Below are positions 19,337-34,867 of a stretch of 64,000 bases of DNA, piece by piece (position 1 is the stretch's first letter; each line of letters opens with the position of its first letter). The notes beneath the pieces were generated by a model, which was given only the letters and a program-made list of their open reading frames with translations, was not told the origin of the DNA and did not search any database. Both the position numbers and the translations under genes were made by a program. Source of the stretch: Fulvimarina pelagi HTCC2506 (GTDB taxonomy: Bacteria; Pseudomonadota; Alphaproteobacteria; Rhizobiales; Rhizobiaceae); NCBI RefSeq assembly GCF_000153705.1, contig NZ_DS022272.1:2247874-2311873 (forward strand). The letters run 5' to 3'.

Positions 19337-21205
19337 CTAAACGGCAAGAGCCGCCTCCGCGTCGAAGCTGCCCTTCGGCTTCGTATGGGTCTCGTCTCTC
19401 ACCGCTGCGGAGCTGACATCGAACAGACGGTCGAGCGTTGAAGCGTCGAGATTTCTACCGATCGCCAGCGCCCGCGCTGCCTCATTCTTCTGCGGGATAT
19501 GAACCGACATTGATACGCGGCCACCTGCGATATCGAACCTGATCCATCCATCGCCTGTTTTTGCGATGCCCTTCATGCGTTCGACCCGTCCAGCATCGCC
19601 CCGCGCCACTGCGTGAAGCCGCGTCGAAAGCTCATCTGCCCCCATACGACCTGATAGCAAGCGGCTCCAGGACGCGAGACCGAGCCCGGGCTCCGGATGA
19701 TGGTGCCCGTGCTCGTGATGATGCGCATGGCTATGGCCATGGCTATGCTCGTGCCCGTGTTCACGATGCACGTTTTCGCGGTGTGAGTGGTCATCAGCCT
19801 CATGATCGCGTCCAGCGTCTATCGCTTCGGTCGCGTTCGAATGAACATAGATCGCCTGGCTCGGGATCAGTTCCTCCTCCACCGCGCCATATCGCGCCGG
19901 CAAAACCCTTGCCTTCGGATTGAGCGCGATCAAGGTTTCTCGCACGGTGGAGAGCTCGCTTTCCGAGACGAGATCGATCTTGTTCAGTATGAATACGGGC
20001 GCAATTCGGGCCTGAACATCGAAATAGTCCGGCATACGAGCATAATCGGCGAGGAATGCGCCAGCGTCGATCACCGTGAACAGCTTGGTCGCTTTCACAT
20101 TTGTCGCGATCTCTGGGGCGGCCAGCACCTGCAGGAGCGAAGCAACGTCGGCGACGCCGGATGGCTCAATCAGCACACGGTCCGGTGCCATGGTGGCGAC
20201 AACTTCCCGCAACTGGGCCGAGAGATCCTTGCGAAGCGAGCAGCAGATGCATCCGTTCGGCAATTCGACGACATCCGCTCCCTGTCCCGAAAGAAGAGAA
20301 CCGTCGATCCCGAGTTCACCGAAATCATTGACGAGTACCACCGTCTTCTCCGCCGGATTTGCCTCGGCGAGCATTCTTCTCAGCGTCGTCGTTTTGCCGG
20401 CCCCGAGGAAGCCGACCACGATGTCGACCACGAATGGCTTGCGCTCACCGCGCGACTTTAGGCCCATATCCCAAAGGACAGTCCAATTGATCGGTAGCAC
20501 CAGCATCCAATGCTCTAGGATTGCGAGTGCCATAAGCACGCCGAGGAACGTATAACCCGCCATCTCGAACTGGCTCGCGCTGTCCGAGAAGGCCCAGGCG
20601 AAGAGTAGCACGGTGATGACGGTCGAGATCGTCACCGAGAACGGGAAGAGGAGATTCATCGAGCGCTTGTTGAGGAAGCCCTTCAAGAACTCCAGATGCT
20701 CCGGCAAGAACTCTTCATTCAAGTTCCGCACGCCGAAGAACACGTTCAGCTTCGCGCTCTGGTGCATCCACCAAAGCACCATGAAGGTCCACATGCCGAT
20801 TTGGTTCGGCGCACCCCGGGTCAATGAAACGACAGCGACCGCTGCGACGATGATTGCGAGTTCATGCCATAGGCTTGTCTGCACGGCATGGACGAAATGC
20901 GGCCAACCACGGCAGCTCTCCGGACACGGCTGCTTCCGCGGGCCTGTCACATAGCCCATATAGAAGCTCATCTCCTGCCAGCCCCAGGCGAGAAGACCGA
21001 ACGTGAAGGCAAAGTAGGCGCCGGATACACTCGTATCATCTGCTGACCAACTGAGCCCCCACAGCGACAGCGCAAAGACCGCGGTCGCTGCAATCATCGA
21101 ATACTTAAACGTCTTCTGCGGCAGACCGTCGAGATAGATGATCGCGACCGTCGAGGCCCACCATACGACAAGCGCAAACAGCGCCGGTAAGACATACTCG
21201 ATCAT
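19337..21205 (-). CDS. puhE: PuhE fused to a COG0523 (CobW-type) metallochaperone GTPase
   Basis: The 622-residue protein is two modules in one uninterrupted frame. Residues 1-247 are PuhE, a multi-helix membrane protein of photosynthetic complex assembly (photo_alph_chp2 type), with conserved segments such as WGWQEMSFYMGYVTGPR and LWHELA. From about 257 it becomes a G3E/COG0523 GTPase: Walker A GFLGAGKTT (265-273), the metal-site GCICC (318-322), IEPSG (346-350) and NKID (408-411). A His-rich stretch follows (about 468-503, over 15 His), then a CobW C-terminal domain. COG0523 proteins deliver Zn2+, Co2+ or other metals. The fusion implies a GTP-driven metal function at the membrane during complex assembly; this is inference. 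It is last in the puh operon, 54 bases after acsF. Confidence 0.93.
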   Translation of the reverse strand: MIEYVLPALFALVVWWASTVAIIYLDGLPQKTFKYSMIAATAVFALSLWGLSWSADDTSVSGAYFAFTFGLLAWGWQEMSFYMGYVTGPRKQPCPESCRGWPHFVHAVQTSLWHELAIIVAAVAVVSLTRGAPNQIGMWTFMVLWWMHQSAKLNVFFGVRNLNEEFLPEHLEFLKGFLNKRSMNLLFPFSVTISTVITVLLFAWAFSDSASQFEMAGYTFLGVLMALAILEHWMLVLPINWTVLWDMGLKSRGERKPFVVDIVVGFLGAGKTTTLRRMLAEANPAEKTVVLVNDFGELGIDGSLLSGQGADVVELPNGCICCSLRKDLSAQLREVVATMAPDRVLIEPSGVADVASLLQVLAAPEIATNVKATKLFTVIDAGAFLADYARMPDYFDVQARIAPVFILNKIDLVSESELSTVRETLIALNPKARVLPARYGAVEEELIPSQAIYVHSNATEAIDAGRDHEADDHSHRENVHREHGHEHSHGHSHAHHHEHGHHHPEPGLGLASWSRLLSGRMGADELSTRLHAVARGDAGRVERMKGIAKTGDGWIRFDIAGGRVSMSVHIPQKNEAARALAIGRNLDASTLDRLFDVSSAAVRDETHTKPKGSFDAEAALAV

Positions 21206-21259
21206 GAATTGGTCTTTCGCTCGATATGCAAGACTCGTCCGAGCTCCTTGGGAGGCACG

Positions 21260-22348
21260 TCAGTAGGCCGGAACCAGCGTCCCGTCTTCGGGAATGGCAT
21301 TTGGGACCGATCGCATCGCGTAAAGGCCGACAAACGTGGAGGCGGCAATCGCTCGGCCACGCAGCATCTTCATCTTACCGGCAACTCCGCCAGCCCTGCG
21401 GCCATCGTCGATGATGCGGCTCGCGACGAGCAGGCGGTCGAGCTTCGCCCTGAACTTCGGATTCTCGATGTCGAGGGAAAGTGGGAAGACCTGCTTCGAG
21501 ATCTCGCTCGTAATGCGAAACACCGTCATCCCGTATTCAGAAGGGTCGATATCGAACGCCTTATGGAATTCGGGTCTTGCGTGGTCGCGGACATACATCG
21601 TCGCGAAAACTGCGAGCAGGAAGAACTTGATCCAGAGCTTGTTGTGGCCCTTCAACACGCGGTCGTCGGCCCGCATCAGCAGCGCGAAGGCCTCGCCGTG
21701 GCGGAACTCGTCATTGCACCACTTCTCGAACCATTTGAAGATCGGGTGGAAGCGCTTGTCCGGATTGCGTTCCAGATGCCGATAAATGGTGATGTAGCGG
21801 GCGTAGCCGATCTTCTCGGAAAGATAGGTCGCATAAAAGATGAACTTCGGCTGGAAGAAGGTGTACTTCTTTTCCTTGGTCAGAAAGCCGAGATTGACGC
21901 CGATCCCGAATTCCTTGAGCGCGTCGTTGATGAAACCAGCGTGGCGAGCCTCATCGCGACTCATATAGGAGAAGAGTTCGCAGATATCTGGGTTCGTCCC
22001 GCGCCGCTTCATCTCTTTGTAAAGAACGCATCCGGAAAATTCCGCGGTCAGCGAAGAGACGAGAAAATCGACGAACTCCTTGCGCAGGCCCTCGGGCAGA
22101 TCGTTGAGATCGATCTTGTCCCAGTTCTCGTCTCTCTTGAAGTGCCCCCTGTTGGGGTCGGACTTCATCTCGGCGATCAGCTTATCCCACTGCGGCCTCA
22201 CGCTGGAGACGTCGACCTTATCCAGCTTGTCAAAATCCGTCGTGTAGAAACGCGGGCTAAGGAGGGTGTCTTCCTGAGCCGTTCTCGTGGTTTCGTTGAC
22301 GTCGCCTCTGATGGGTCGGGCACCGTCGATCTTCGCCGGAGCGTTCAT
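21260..22348 (-). CDS. acsF: Aerobic Mg-protoporphyrin IX monomethyl ester cyclase AcsF
   Basis: AcsF is the di-iron, O2-dependent oxidative cyclase that forms ring E (the isocyclic ring), giving divinyl protochlorophyllide. The 362-residue product has the family's paired carboxylate/His motifs: EFSGCVLYKE, then DEARHAGFIND (an ExxH-type motif), and later NDEFRHGEAFALLMR. The start is ATG 22348, which overlaps the preceding gene's stop (ATGA); a further ATG 33 bases upstream is in frame but lies in that gene. No bchE occurs in the window, so ring E formation here appears to need oxygen. Confidence 0.97.
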   Translation of the reverse strand: MNAPAKIDGARPIRGDVNETTRTAQEDTLLSPRFYTTDFDKLDKVDVSSVRPQWDKLIAEMKSDPNRGHFKRDENWDKIDLNDLPEGLRKEFVDFLVSSLTAEFSGCVLYKEMKRRGTNPDICELFSYMSRDEARHAGFINDALKEFGIGVNLGFLTKEKKYTFFQPKFIFYATYLSEKIGYARYITIYRHLERNPDKRFHPIFKWFEKWCNDEFRHGEAFALLMRADDRVLKGHNKLWIKFFLLAVFATMYVRDHARPEFHKAFDIDPSEYGMTVFRITSEISKQVFPLSLDIENPKFRAKLDRLLVASRIIDDGRRAGGVAGKMKMLRGRAIAASTFVGLYAMRSVPNAIPEDGTLVPAY

Positions 22349-22647
22349 AGCGTTGCCTTTTCGGAAAATGAGAATTCGCAAAGTTCCATGAATTCAAAGT
22401 CGCCGGTCGCCCTGGTCCACTGGCGTTCGAGCCAGCCGGCCCGGCGGATTGTAGCCGTGCGCCTGAATTCAGCTTCGTCGCCGTAGGGAACTGCGATCGG
22501 TTTTCCGTGAACGATGACCTCGTCGCCTGGCTCGACCGTCACGCCACCGTCAAACCGCACATGCGCGTGTAGGCTGTCGAACGTGTTCGAAATCTCGACT
22601 GTGCAGTCCACAGTCTCTTCGGCTCCACCAAGCAGGGAACGCAGCAT
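22345..22647 (-). CDS. Conserved small protein between puhC and acsF
   Basis: The product is 100 residues, soluble and slightly acidic, with no signal peptide or membrane helix. Segments such as VTVEPGDEVIVHGKP and the C-terminal ELCEFSFSEK look conserved for this position in proteobacterial puh operons, but no function is known to me. ATG 22647 overlaps the puhC stop by one base (TGATG), and its own stop overlaps the acsF ATG (ATGA), so it is coupled on both sides. An accessory role in the cyclase step or in complex assembly is possible but unproven. Confidence 0.8.
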   Translation of the reverse strand: MLRSLLGGAEETVDCTVEISNTFDSLHAHVRFDGGVTVEPGDEVIVHGKPIAVPYGDEAEFRRTATIRRAGWLERQWTRATGDFEFMELCEFSFSEKATL

Positions 22648-23144
22648 CAGTTGATCACTTCCTCCCAATCGAGCAGTCCGGCAAAGACCTCCGTGTTCAC
22701 CTTGCCGAACGCCCTCAATTCCACCTGCCGGTTCGTTTCCGGATCCTCAACCACAAGACGTCCGTCGGCCTTCAGCGCGAGCAGAAACGCACCTTCCTCC
22801 GGCACGCCTCGGATTGTGCGGTAACGCTGCAGATTGCGCAAGGACTCAAGAGCAAACCCGCCGCTTTCGGTGGGCAGGCTGAGCAAGGTCTCCCCCGTTT
22901 TCGCATCGGAGATCACCGCTGTCTCGGCCCGCGTATCGTCGAGCGCCAGTGGGCGCGACGCCACCGTCTGGACGTCCGGCGTTCCGAAGGCACCGACGCC
23001 GGTTCGGTTGCTTGCGAGCCCTAAGCCGATTGCCGTCACAGCCAGAATCCCTGCAGCGAGAAGGATCGCGAGCGGAATTGGCCGTTCCGGTGTCGGATAG
23101 AGCTTTAACGGCTTGCCGTCGGCACTTTGAAACGACTTTGTCAT
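22647..23144 (-). CDS. puhC: Photosynthetic complex assembly protein PuhC
   Basis: PuhC is a membrane-anchored factor needed for normal assembly of the reaction centre and LH1 in Rhodobacter. The 165-residue product has one transmembrane helix near residues 22-43 (IPLAILLAAGILAVTAIGLGL) and a C-terminal domain outside the membrane, with DAKTGETLL and an RNLQRYR segment. The start overlaps the puhB stop in an ATGA (23141-23144). The operon order puhA-puhB-puhC supports the name. Confidence 0.92.
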   Translation of the reverse strand: MTKSFQSADGKPLKLYPTPERPIPLAILLAAGILAVTAIGLGLASNRTGVGAFGTPDVQTVASRPLALDDTRAETAVISDAKTGETLLSLPTESGGFALESLRNLQRYRTIRGVPEEGAFLLALKADGRLVVEDPETNRQVELRAFGKVNTEVFAGLLDWEEVIN

Positions 23145-23803
23145 GCCAGTGCAGCTCCCTGACCTATCTCGTCGGCTTGGCGGTCACGAACCGTCTCTTG
23201 CAATGCGGTACCGCCGGTTGCTGCCAAAGCTCGGGAAAGGGTCTGCGCGACGCGTTCGGCATCGGGAATCGCCCGCAGCATGGGCTCGGCCGCCCGATAT
23301 TTGAAGGGACGAGCAAACGGCCAGATCTGGAAGTAGAAAGGCCTGCCCTTCTTCGGCAGCACGAGCGGAATGTCGCCGGTACCGTCTTTGTAGACGCGCA
23401 GGCCAGCTGCATCGATTTCCTTCAACGGAATATTTAGCTGCGAAGGCAGCGCCACTCCGTACCGCATGACGACACGGCGGTCGGTGACGAGAAAGCCGGT
23501 GCTTCGCGAATAGAGAAGGGAAAGAAGCATCAGGATCGCGCCGACGACAAGGAACGACCCTAGAAGGGGCATCGTCTTGGCAAATGCCATTGCCCATGAA
23601 GCGGTATCGTTGTGAACCGAGCCCAGGCGCCAAGCGATCAGCACGAGAAAGTAGGCCGCGACCCATTTCACGCGAAAGGCTTTGACGGCAAGGCGCCACC
23701 AGTCGGGCCGTCCCTGCCAAAGAATGCGCTCCCCGGCAGGCAGTTCGTTTTGCGCAACTCGCGTCTTAAGGTCGTCGGTTTCGTCTAGCTCGACATGTCT
23801 CAT
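23141..23803 (-). CDS. puhB: Photosynthetic complex assembly protein PuhB
   Basis: PuhB assists reaction-centre assembly. The 220-residue product has a soluble N-terminus with LPAGERILWQGRPDWWRLA, a bPH-type lead-in, then two or three membrane helices (about 50-120), and a bPH2-like domain with GFLVTDRRVVMRYG and IPLKEIDAAGLR. This architecture is typical of PuhB. The start overlaps the puhA stop (ATGA) and the stop overlaps puhC. Confidence 0.93.
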   Translation of the reverse strand: MRHVELDETDDLKTRVAQNELPAGERILWQGRPDWWRLAVKAFRVKWVAAYFLVLIAWRLGSVHNDTASWAMAFAKTMPLLGSFLVVGAILMLLSLLYSRSTGFLVTDRRVVMRYGVALPSQLNIPLKEIDAAGLRVYKDGTGDIPLVLPKKGRPFYFQIWPFARPFKYRAAEPMLRAIPDAERVAQTLSRALAATGGTALQETVRDRQADEIGQGAALA

Positions 23804-24573
23804 AGCAAGGGTGCCTGTGCGCCGGTTTTGTTGTAAAGTGTGCCGCCCGCGAAATACGCGTTGAGCCGGTCTTCCTCGCGGGCCGTGATATACTCGTCAT
23901 TGCCGAGCACGGGAGCGGCCAGAAGCTGCTCGCGCGACAGCGTGCCGAAGGTCATCCTTTGTTTGCGCGTGTCGGCAAAGGCGAAGGGCGCCAGCATGGT
24001 CCCGGGCCGGCCGTCGATTTCGAGCTCGACGTAACGGACGAAGTACTCGATGGAATTCACCCACAGGTCTTTAACACGGCCTACAGGGTCGCCATCGGCG
24101 GCATAAACCGGCATGCCAAGAAGCTCCGGCCCGGATCCCTCCAGATGGTAATCTGGGTTGTTGCGCAATGGCGAGAGCGTCGGATGGCCGTCCATAGTTC
24201 GGAACGGCTTGTCCTGCTTCAGCGCGTATGAAGCTGGACCGACCCCGTCGGCCAGTGGATCGCCAAGTGGCATGATCGGCGAGCCAGGAATGCTGTATGC
24301 ATTCCGGACGTTGAGTTCGCGCTCATTGTCAGGATGTGGCGCGTAATGGACGTTCCCGTCCTGCAGAAGGAATGCCTTCTTCTTCGGCAGTGGCGGAAAA
24401 CCAACGACCTCCATGCGGTTCGCAGTGCCGCGCGTGCGATCAGAAACCAGTGGATAGCCTTCGCGCTTGTCTTCCGATCGCAAGTAGTAGACGAGCGCAA
24501 GGAAGAACAGGAAGAAGGCGATGACGAGAAGCAGCGGCAAATCGAGCTGCTCGGTAAAGGCTCCTGTCGGCAT
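23800..24573 (-). CDS. puhA: Photosynthetic reaction centre H subunit
   Basis: PuhA caps the cytoplasmic face of the reaction centre and controls proton delivery to the secondary quinone. The 257-residue product has a short periplasmic N-terminus, a single membrane helix (LDLPLLLVIAFFLFFLALVYYL, about 10-31), the following RSEDKREGYPL, and a large cytoplasmic PRC-barrel domain with AYALKQDKPFRTMDGHPTLSPL and VGRVKDLWVN. The start is ATG 24573 with GGAG 7-10 bases before it. It lies 18 bases after lhaA. Confidence 0.97.
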   Translation of the reverse strand: MPTGAFTEQLDLPLLLVIAFFLFFLALVYYLRSEDKREGYPLVSDRTRGTANRMEVVGFPPLPKKKAFLLQDGNVHYAPHPDNERELNVRNAYSIPGSPIMPLGDPLADGVGPASYALKQDKPFRTMDGHPTLSPLRNNPDYHLEGSGPELLGMPVYAADGDPVGRVKDLWVNSIEYFVRYVELEIDGRPGTMLAPFAFADTRKQRMTFGTLSREQLLAAPVLGNDEYITAREEDRLNAYFAGGTLYNKTGAQAPLL

Positions 24574-24591
24574 GATATGCTTCTCCTTGGT

Positions 24592-26058
24592 TCAATTGGG
24601 GAGGTCGGGTAGACCGAAACGCCCCGGCTGCACGGGCCGTGGTTCCAGTATCTGCGGGCGTACGAGCGGGCCGAGGACGACAAGACCAACGAAGAGCAGC
24701 CCGATTTCGAAATGGTAGACGACGCCATAGGCAGCGGCTGGCCCCTGTAGTGCGGGACCGAGTACGCCGGTCTCTGCTAGCATCGCGACCTGATCCCTCA
24801 ACGCGCCCCCAATAAAGACGGCGAACCCGAGCGCGATCGCCTGAACCGCACCCCAGATGCCGAGAACGAGACCGCTGCCTAGCTTGGCATGGCCGATCCG
24901 TTCCATCACCGCAACGAGCATTGCGACCGAGAACAGCCCTGAGCCAAGACCGATGACGAAGACGCCGGCCGAAAACATCAAGATCGAACCAAGCGCGCCA
25001 GCAAGGACGACGAGAGAGAACGCCGGAATGCCGCCCATCAAACCGATCGCGGCGACGACGTTTGGGTTCGCATTCCAACGACTGTGTAGCCGCGCAGCGA
25101 AAAAGAAGCCGATCAGGCTTCCGGCGGCGAACAACGCGGTCAATAGCGTGGTCGAGCCAACACCCATACCGAAGACGTCTCCGCCGTAGGGCTCCAACAA
25201 CACGTCTTGCATCCCGAAGGCGGCTGTTCCAATCGCGAGGACAACGAGTAGCCGCTTGAGATCCGCTTGGCCGGCCAAAAGCGCGCGCACGACCGCCAGG
25301 AATCGAGGTGCATGATCCTCTACGTCCTTACAAGGCGCGAGGTCGCGCCGCCTTGGCTCCTGCTGCCAGATCGCAACCGTCGTCATCAGGATCGTCACGA
25401 CGGCCGATCCTTGGAGCACTTGGACGAGGCCCAGATAGGTGAAGTCCTGTAGCAATTGCCCAATGACGATTGCCCCACCCAGCATCCCGAGGAGCAGCAT
25501 CGTATAGAGCAGCGCGACGACACGCGGGCGTTTCTCCTCAGTCGCAAGATCGCAGGCCAGAGCCAGTCCAGCGGTCTGCATGATGTGCACGCCAAGGCCG
25601 ACGAGGAAGAAGGCCAACAGCATGGCAGCCTGACCGATCAGCAACCCATCCGGCTTTCCTTCGGCGACGATAAAGAGCGCAAAAGGCATGATCGCGAGGC
25701 CACCGAACTGGGTCATCGCCCCAGTCCAGATATACGGAGTGCGCAGCCAGCCCATGAAGGAGCGGCGATTGTCGGACTTGAACCCGACCAGCGCCCGAGC
25801 CGGCGCAAGAAGGAGCGGCAAGGCGAGAGCGACGGCAATCAGCGAGATCGGAATGCCGAGTTCGATGGCCATCACCCGATTGAGCGTCCCGCCGAGAATG
25901 ACGAGCGTGATGCCGACCGAGACTTGAAACAGGGAAAGGCGTAGCAGACGCGACAGCGGCAGTTCGTTCGTCCCAATGTCGGCGAACGGCATAACCCTGC
26001 GCCACGCCGCGATACGCTCGGCCTTCATCTGTTCGTTTCTGGTCGCAGTCTCGCTCAT
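24592..26058 (-). CDS. lhaA: LH1 assembly protein LhaA, PucC-family MFS transporter
   Basis: LhaA belongs to the bacteriochlorophyll-delivery branch of the major facilitator family (PucC, LhaA) and is required for LH1 assembly. The 488-residue product has about 12 membrane helices, the family's GGTLNRVMAIELGIP early segment, and FMGWLRTPYIW. The start is ATG 26058, overlapping the bchM stop (ATGA). Placement between bchM and puhA is the usual lhaA place. The second PucC-type gene in this window, between bchG and bchP, is a separate paralogue. Confidence 0.94.
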   Translation of the reverse strand: MSETATRNEQMKAERIAAWRRVMPFADIGTNELPLSRLLRLSLFQVSVGITLVILGGTLNRVMAIELGIPISLIAVALALPLLLAPARALVGFKSDNRRSFMGWLRTPYIWTGAMTQFGGLAIMPFALFIVAEGKPDGLLIGQAAMLLAFFLVGLGVHIMQTAGLALACDLATEEKRPRVVALLYTMLLLGMLGGAIVIGQLLQDFTYLGLVQVLQGSAVVTILMTTVAIWQQEPRRRDLAPCKDVEDHAPRFLAVVRALLAGQADLKRLLVVLAIGTAAFGMQDVLLEPYGGDVFGMGVGSTTLLTALFAAGSLIGFFFAARLHSRWNANPNVVAAIGLMGGIPAFSLVVLAGALGSILMFSAGVFVIGLGSGLFSVAMLVAVMERIGHAKLGSGLVLGIWGAVQAIALGFAVFIGGALRDQVAMLAETGVLGPALQGPAAAYGVVYHFEIGLLFVGLVVLGPLVRPQILEPRPVQPGRFGLPDLPN

Positions 26059-26759
26059 CTGCGCCTCAACTCCAGCGCATGGCTCTTGTAGAAGCCGGTA
26101 TCGATCCGCCGTCCTCGCCCGATTTCGAACGCCGACAACGCCGGCTCGGCGCGAACCATCGCAGAAAAACGGGCTTCAGCGATCGGCACGATCGCGGGCG
26201 ATCGGTCGCCGCGCGGAAAGAGCTTGCCGACCTTGTGCATGGCCGCCAGCAGCGGCGTCTTCGGCGCAAAGGTGATCGCCAGTGATCCGTCCGTTCGCTC
26301 GGCAAGCTTGCCAAGAGTCATCGCGGCGTCGGCCGGCTCGTAATGGATCAGCGAGTCCATCATCACCACATGGTCGAAGCGCCCGAAACCCTCGTCCAGC
26401 ATGTCTCCAGCAACGAACCGGATGCGACTGCCCAGGCCTTGCGCATCGGCGAGGTCCTGCGCATGCGTTGTCAACGTCGGCGACAGATCGACCGCCACCA
26501 CCTCCGCACCCCGCCGCGCCGCTTCCATCGCAAGCGCGCCCGTGCCGCAGCCCGCATCGAGCAGCCGCAGGCCAGTGAGGTCCGAGGGCAGATAGGAGAG
26601 CAACGTCGCCCGCATCTCGTCACGGCCCCGGCGCACGCTCGCACGCACCCGACCCACTGGCGCCGTCGACGTTAGCTTCTTCCAGGTCTCGGCGGCGGTG
26701 CGATCGAAATAGGTTTCGATCTCGGAGCGCCGGCGCTCATATGTCATGACGTCGCTCAT
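26055..26759 (-). CDS. bchM: Mg-protoporphyrin IX O-methyltransferase BchM
   Basis: BchM methylates the ring C propionate of Mg-protoporphyrin IX with SAM, making the substrate of AcsF. The 234-residue product starts SDVMTYERRRSEIETYFDRTAAETW, the family's N-terminus, then the SAM motif LLDAGCGTGALA at about residue 69. The frame is open further upstream in bchL antisense, but ATG 26759 is the natural start: it sits eight bases after the bchL stop. Confidence 0.95.
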   Translation of the reverse strand: MSDVMTYERRRSEIETYFDRTAAETWKKLTSTAPVGRVRASVRRGRDEMRATLLSYLPSDLTGLRLLDAGCGTGALAMEAARRGAEVVAVDLSPTLTTHAQDLADAQGLGSRIRFVAGDMLDEGFGRFDHVVMMDSLIHYEPADAAMTLGKLAERTDGSLAITFAPKTPLLAAMHKVGKLFPRGDRSPAIVPIAEARFSAMVRAEPALSAFEIGRGRRIDTGFYKSHALELRRR

Positions 26760-26767
26760 GGGCGATC

Positions 26768-31414
<4,647 letters not shown>

Positions 31415-31443
<29 letters not shown>

Positions 31444-32986
31444 AGAGCGTCTCCAGGGTGATTTCGCTCAGACCTCGGTCGGAGGCGAATTTCTCGGTGT
31501 TTCGCCGCGCCTTTCCACGCACGAAGAAGGGAATTTTCTTGAGTTCGGCTTCCGCATCGGAGGCCCAGACGCCGGCGGCCGGTGCCGCTTCGCCTTCGGC
31601 CACCTTGCCGGTGTCCGGCACGCGGATCGCATTGTCGTCCTGCGGCGCGACGCGGTGGCCGGGGCCGAGATGGGAGGGCAGCGCATCGTCAGAGAATTCG
31701 AAATCCTCGCGGAACATGCCGAGGAGGTGCTCTTCGAGGCCCATCACCAGTGGATGCACCCATGAGTCCCAGAGAACGTTCGCGCCCTCGAAGCCCATCT
31801 GCGGCGAATAGCGCGCCGGATAGTCCTGCACATGAACCGGCGCGGAGATCACCGCGCAGCCGATGCCGAGCCGCTTGGCGATGTGCCGCTCCATCTGCGT
31901 GCCGAGAACCAGCTCTGGCTCGGCTTCCGAGATCGCCTGCTCGACATCGAGATAATCGTCGGTGATCAGCGGCTCGACACCGTAGTTCTTCGCCGCCTCG
32001 CGGATACCCCTCGCGAACTCGCGGCTGTAGGTGCCGAGCCCGACGACTTCGAACCCGAATTCTTCGGTTGCGACCCGCGCCGCCGCGATGGCATGGGTCG
32101 CATCGCCGAAGACGAAGACCCGCTTGCCGGTGAGATAGTTGGAATCGACTGATCGCGAGAACCAGGGCAGCCGGGTCGCACCGGCCTCGCGATCCAGCAC
32201 ATCGAGCCCCGCGAGAGTCCGCACCTCGGCGACGAATTCCCGCGTCGCGTTGACGCCGATGGGTACGACCGTCGTAAAGGGCTGGCCGAAGTTCTTCTTC
32301 AGGAGCCGCGCCGCCTGTTCGGCGATCTCGGGATAAAGGACGACGTTGAAGTCGGCGTCCTTCAGCCGGCCGATGTCCTCAGCGCTCGCATCGAGCGGTG
32401 CGACGACGTTCACGTCGATCCCGTTCTCGCCGAGCAGCTTCCGGATTTCGGTGACGTCGTCGCGATGCCGGAAGCCAAGCGCCGTCGCCCCGAGGATATT
32501 GCAGCGTGGCCGCGCACCGTCCGGCTTCGCGGGCTCGTCCATGGGTTCGCCGGAGAGATGTCGGACGATCTGGTAGAAGGTTTCGGCCGCGCCCCAGTTC
32601 TCCTTGCGCTGATAGGAGGGAAGCTCCAGCGGGATCGTTGGACAGGAGAGGTTCGCCGCTTTGGAAAGGCCGGCCGGATCGTCCTGGATCAGCTCGCCGG
32701 TGCAGGAGGCTCCGACGAGCATCGCGGCCGGCCGGAAGCGATCGTGCGCGGCGATTAGCGTCGACTTGAAGAGTTCGGCCGTGTCCTTGCCGAGATCGCG
32801 CGCCTTGAAGGTCGTGTAGGTCACCGGCGGGCGCTTGTCGCGACGCTCGATCATCGTGAAGAGCAGGTCGGCATAGGTGTCGCCCTGAGGCGCGTGGAGA
32901 ACGTAGTGCACGTCCTTCATCGCCGTCGCCACACGCATCGCACCCACATGGGGCGGCCCTTCATATGTCCAAACGGTGAGCTGCAT
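31415..32986 (-). CDS. bchB: Light-independent protochlorophyllide reductase subunit BchB
   Basis: BchB is the NifK-like catalytic subunit of DPOR. In the Rhodobacter enzyme the unusual fourth ligand of the catalytic 4Fe-4S cluster is Asp36 of BchB; here residue 36 is also Asp, in [12 protein letters not shown]. The 523-residue product ends in the helical PCP_red-type domain ([19 protein letters not shown]). The start ATG 32986 lies 19 bases after bchN. The last 29 bases overlap bchH in another frame. Confidence 0.97.
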
Positions 32987-33005
32987 GCCTCCCCGAGCCT
33001 CCCTC

Positions 33006-34867
<1,862 letters not shown>

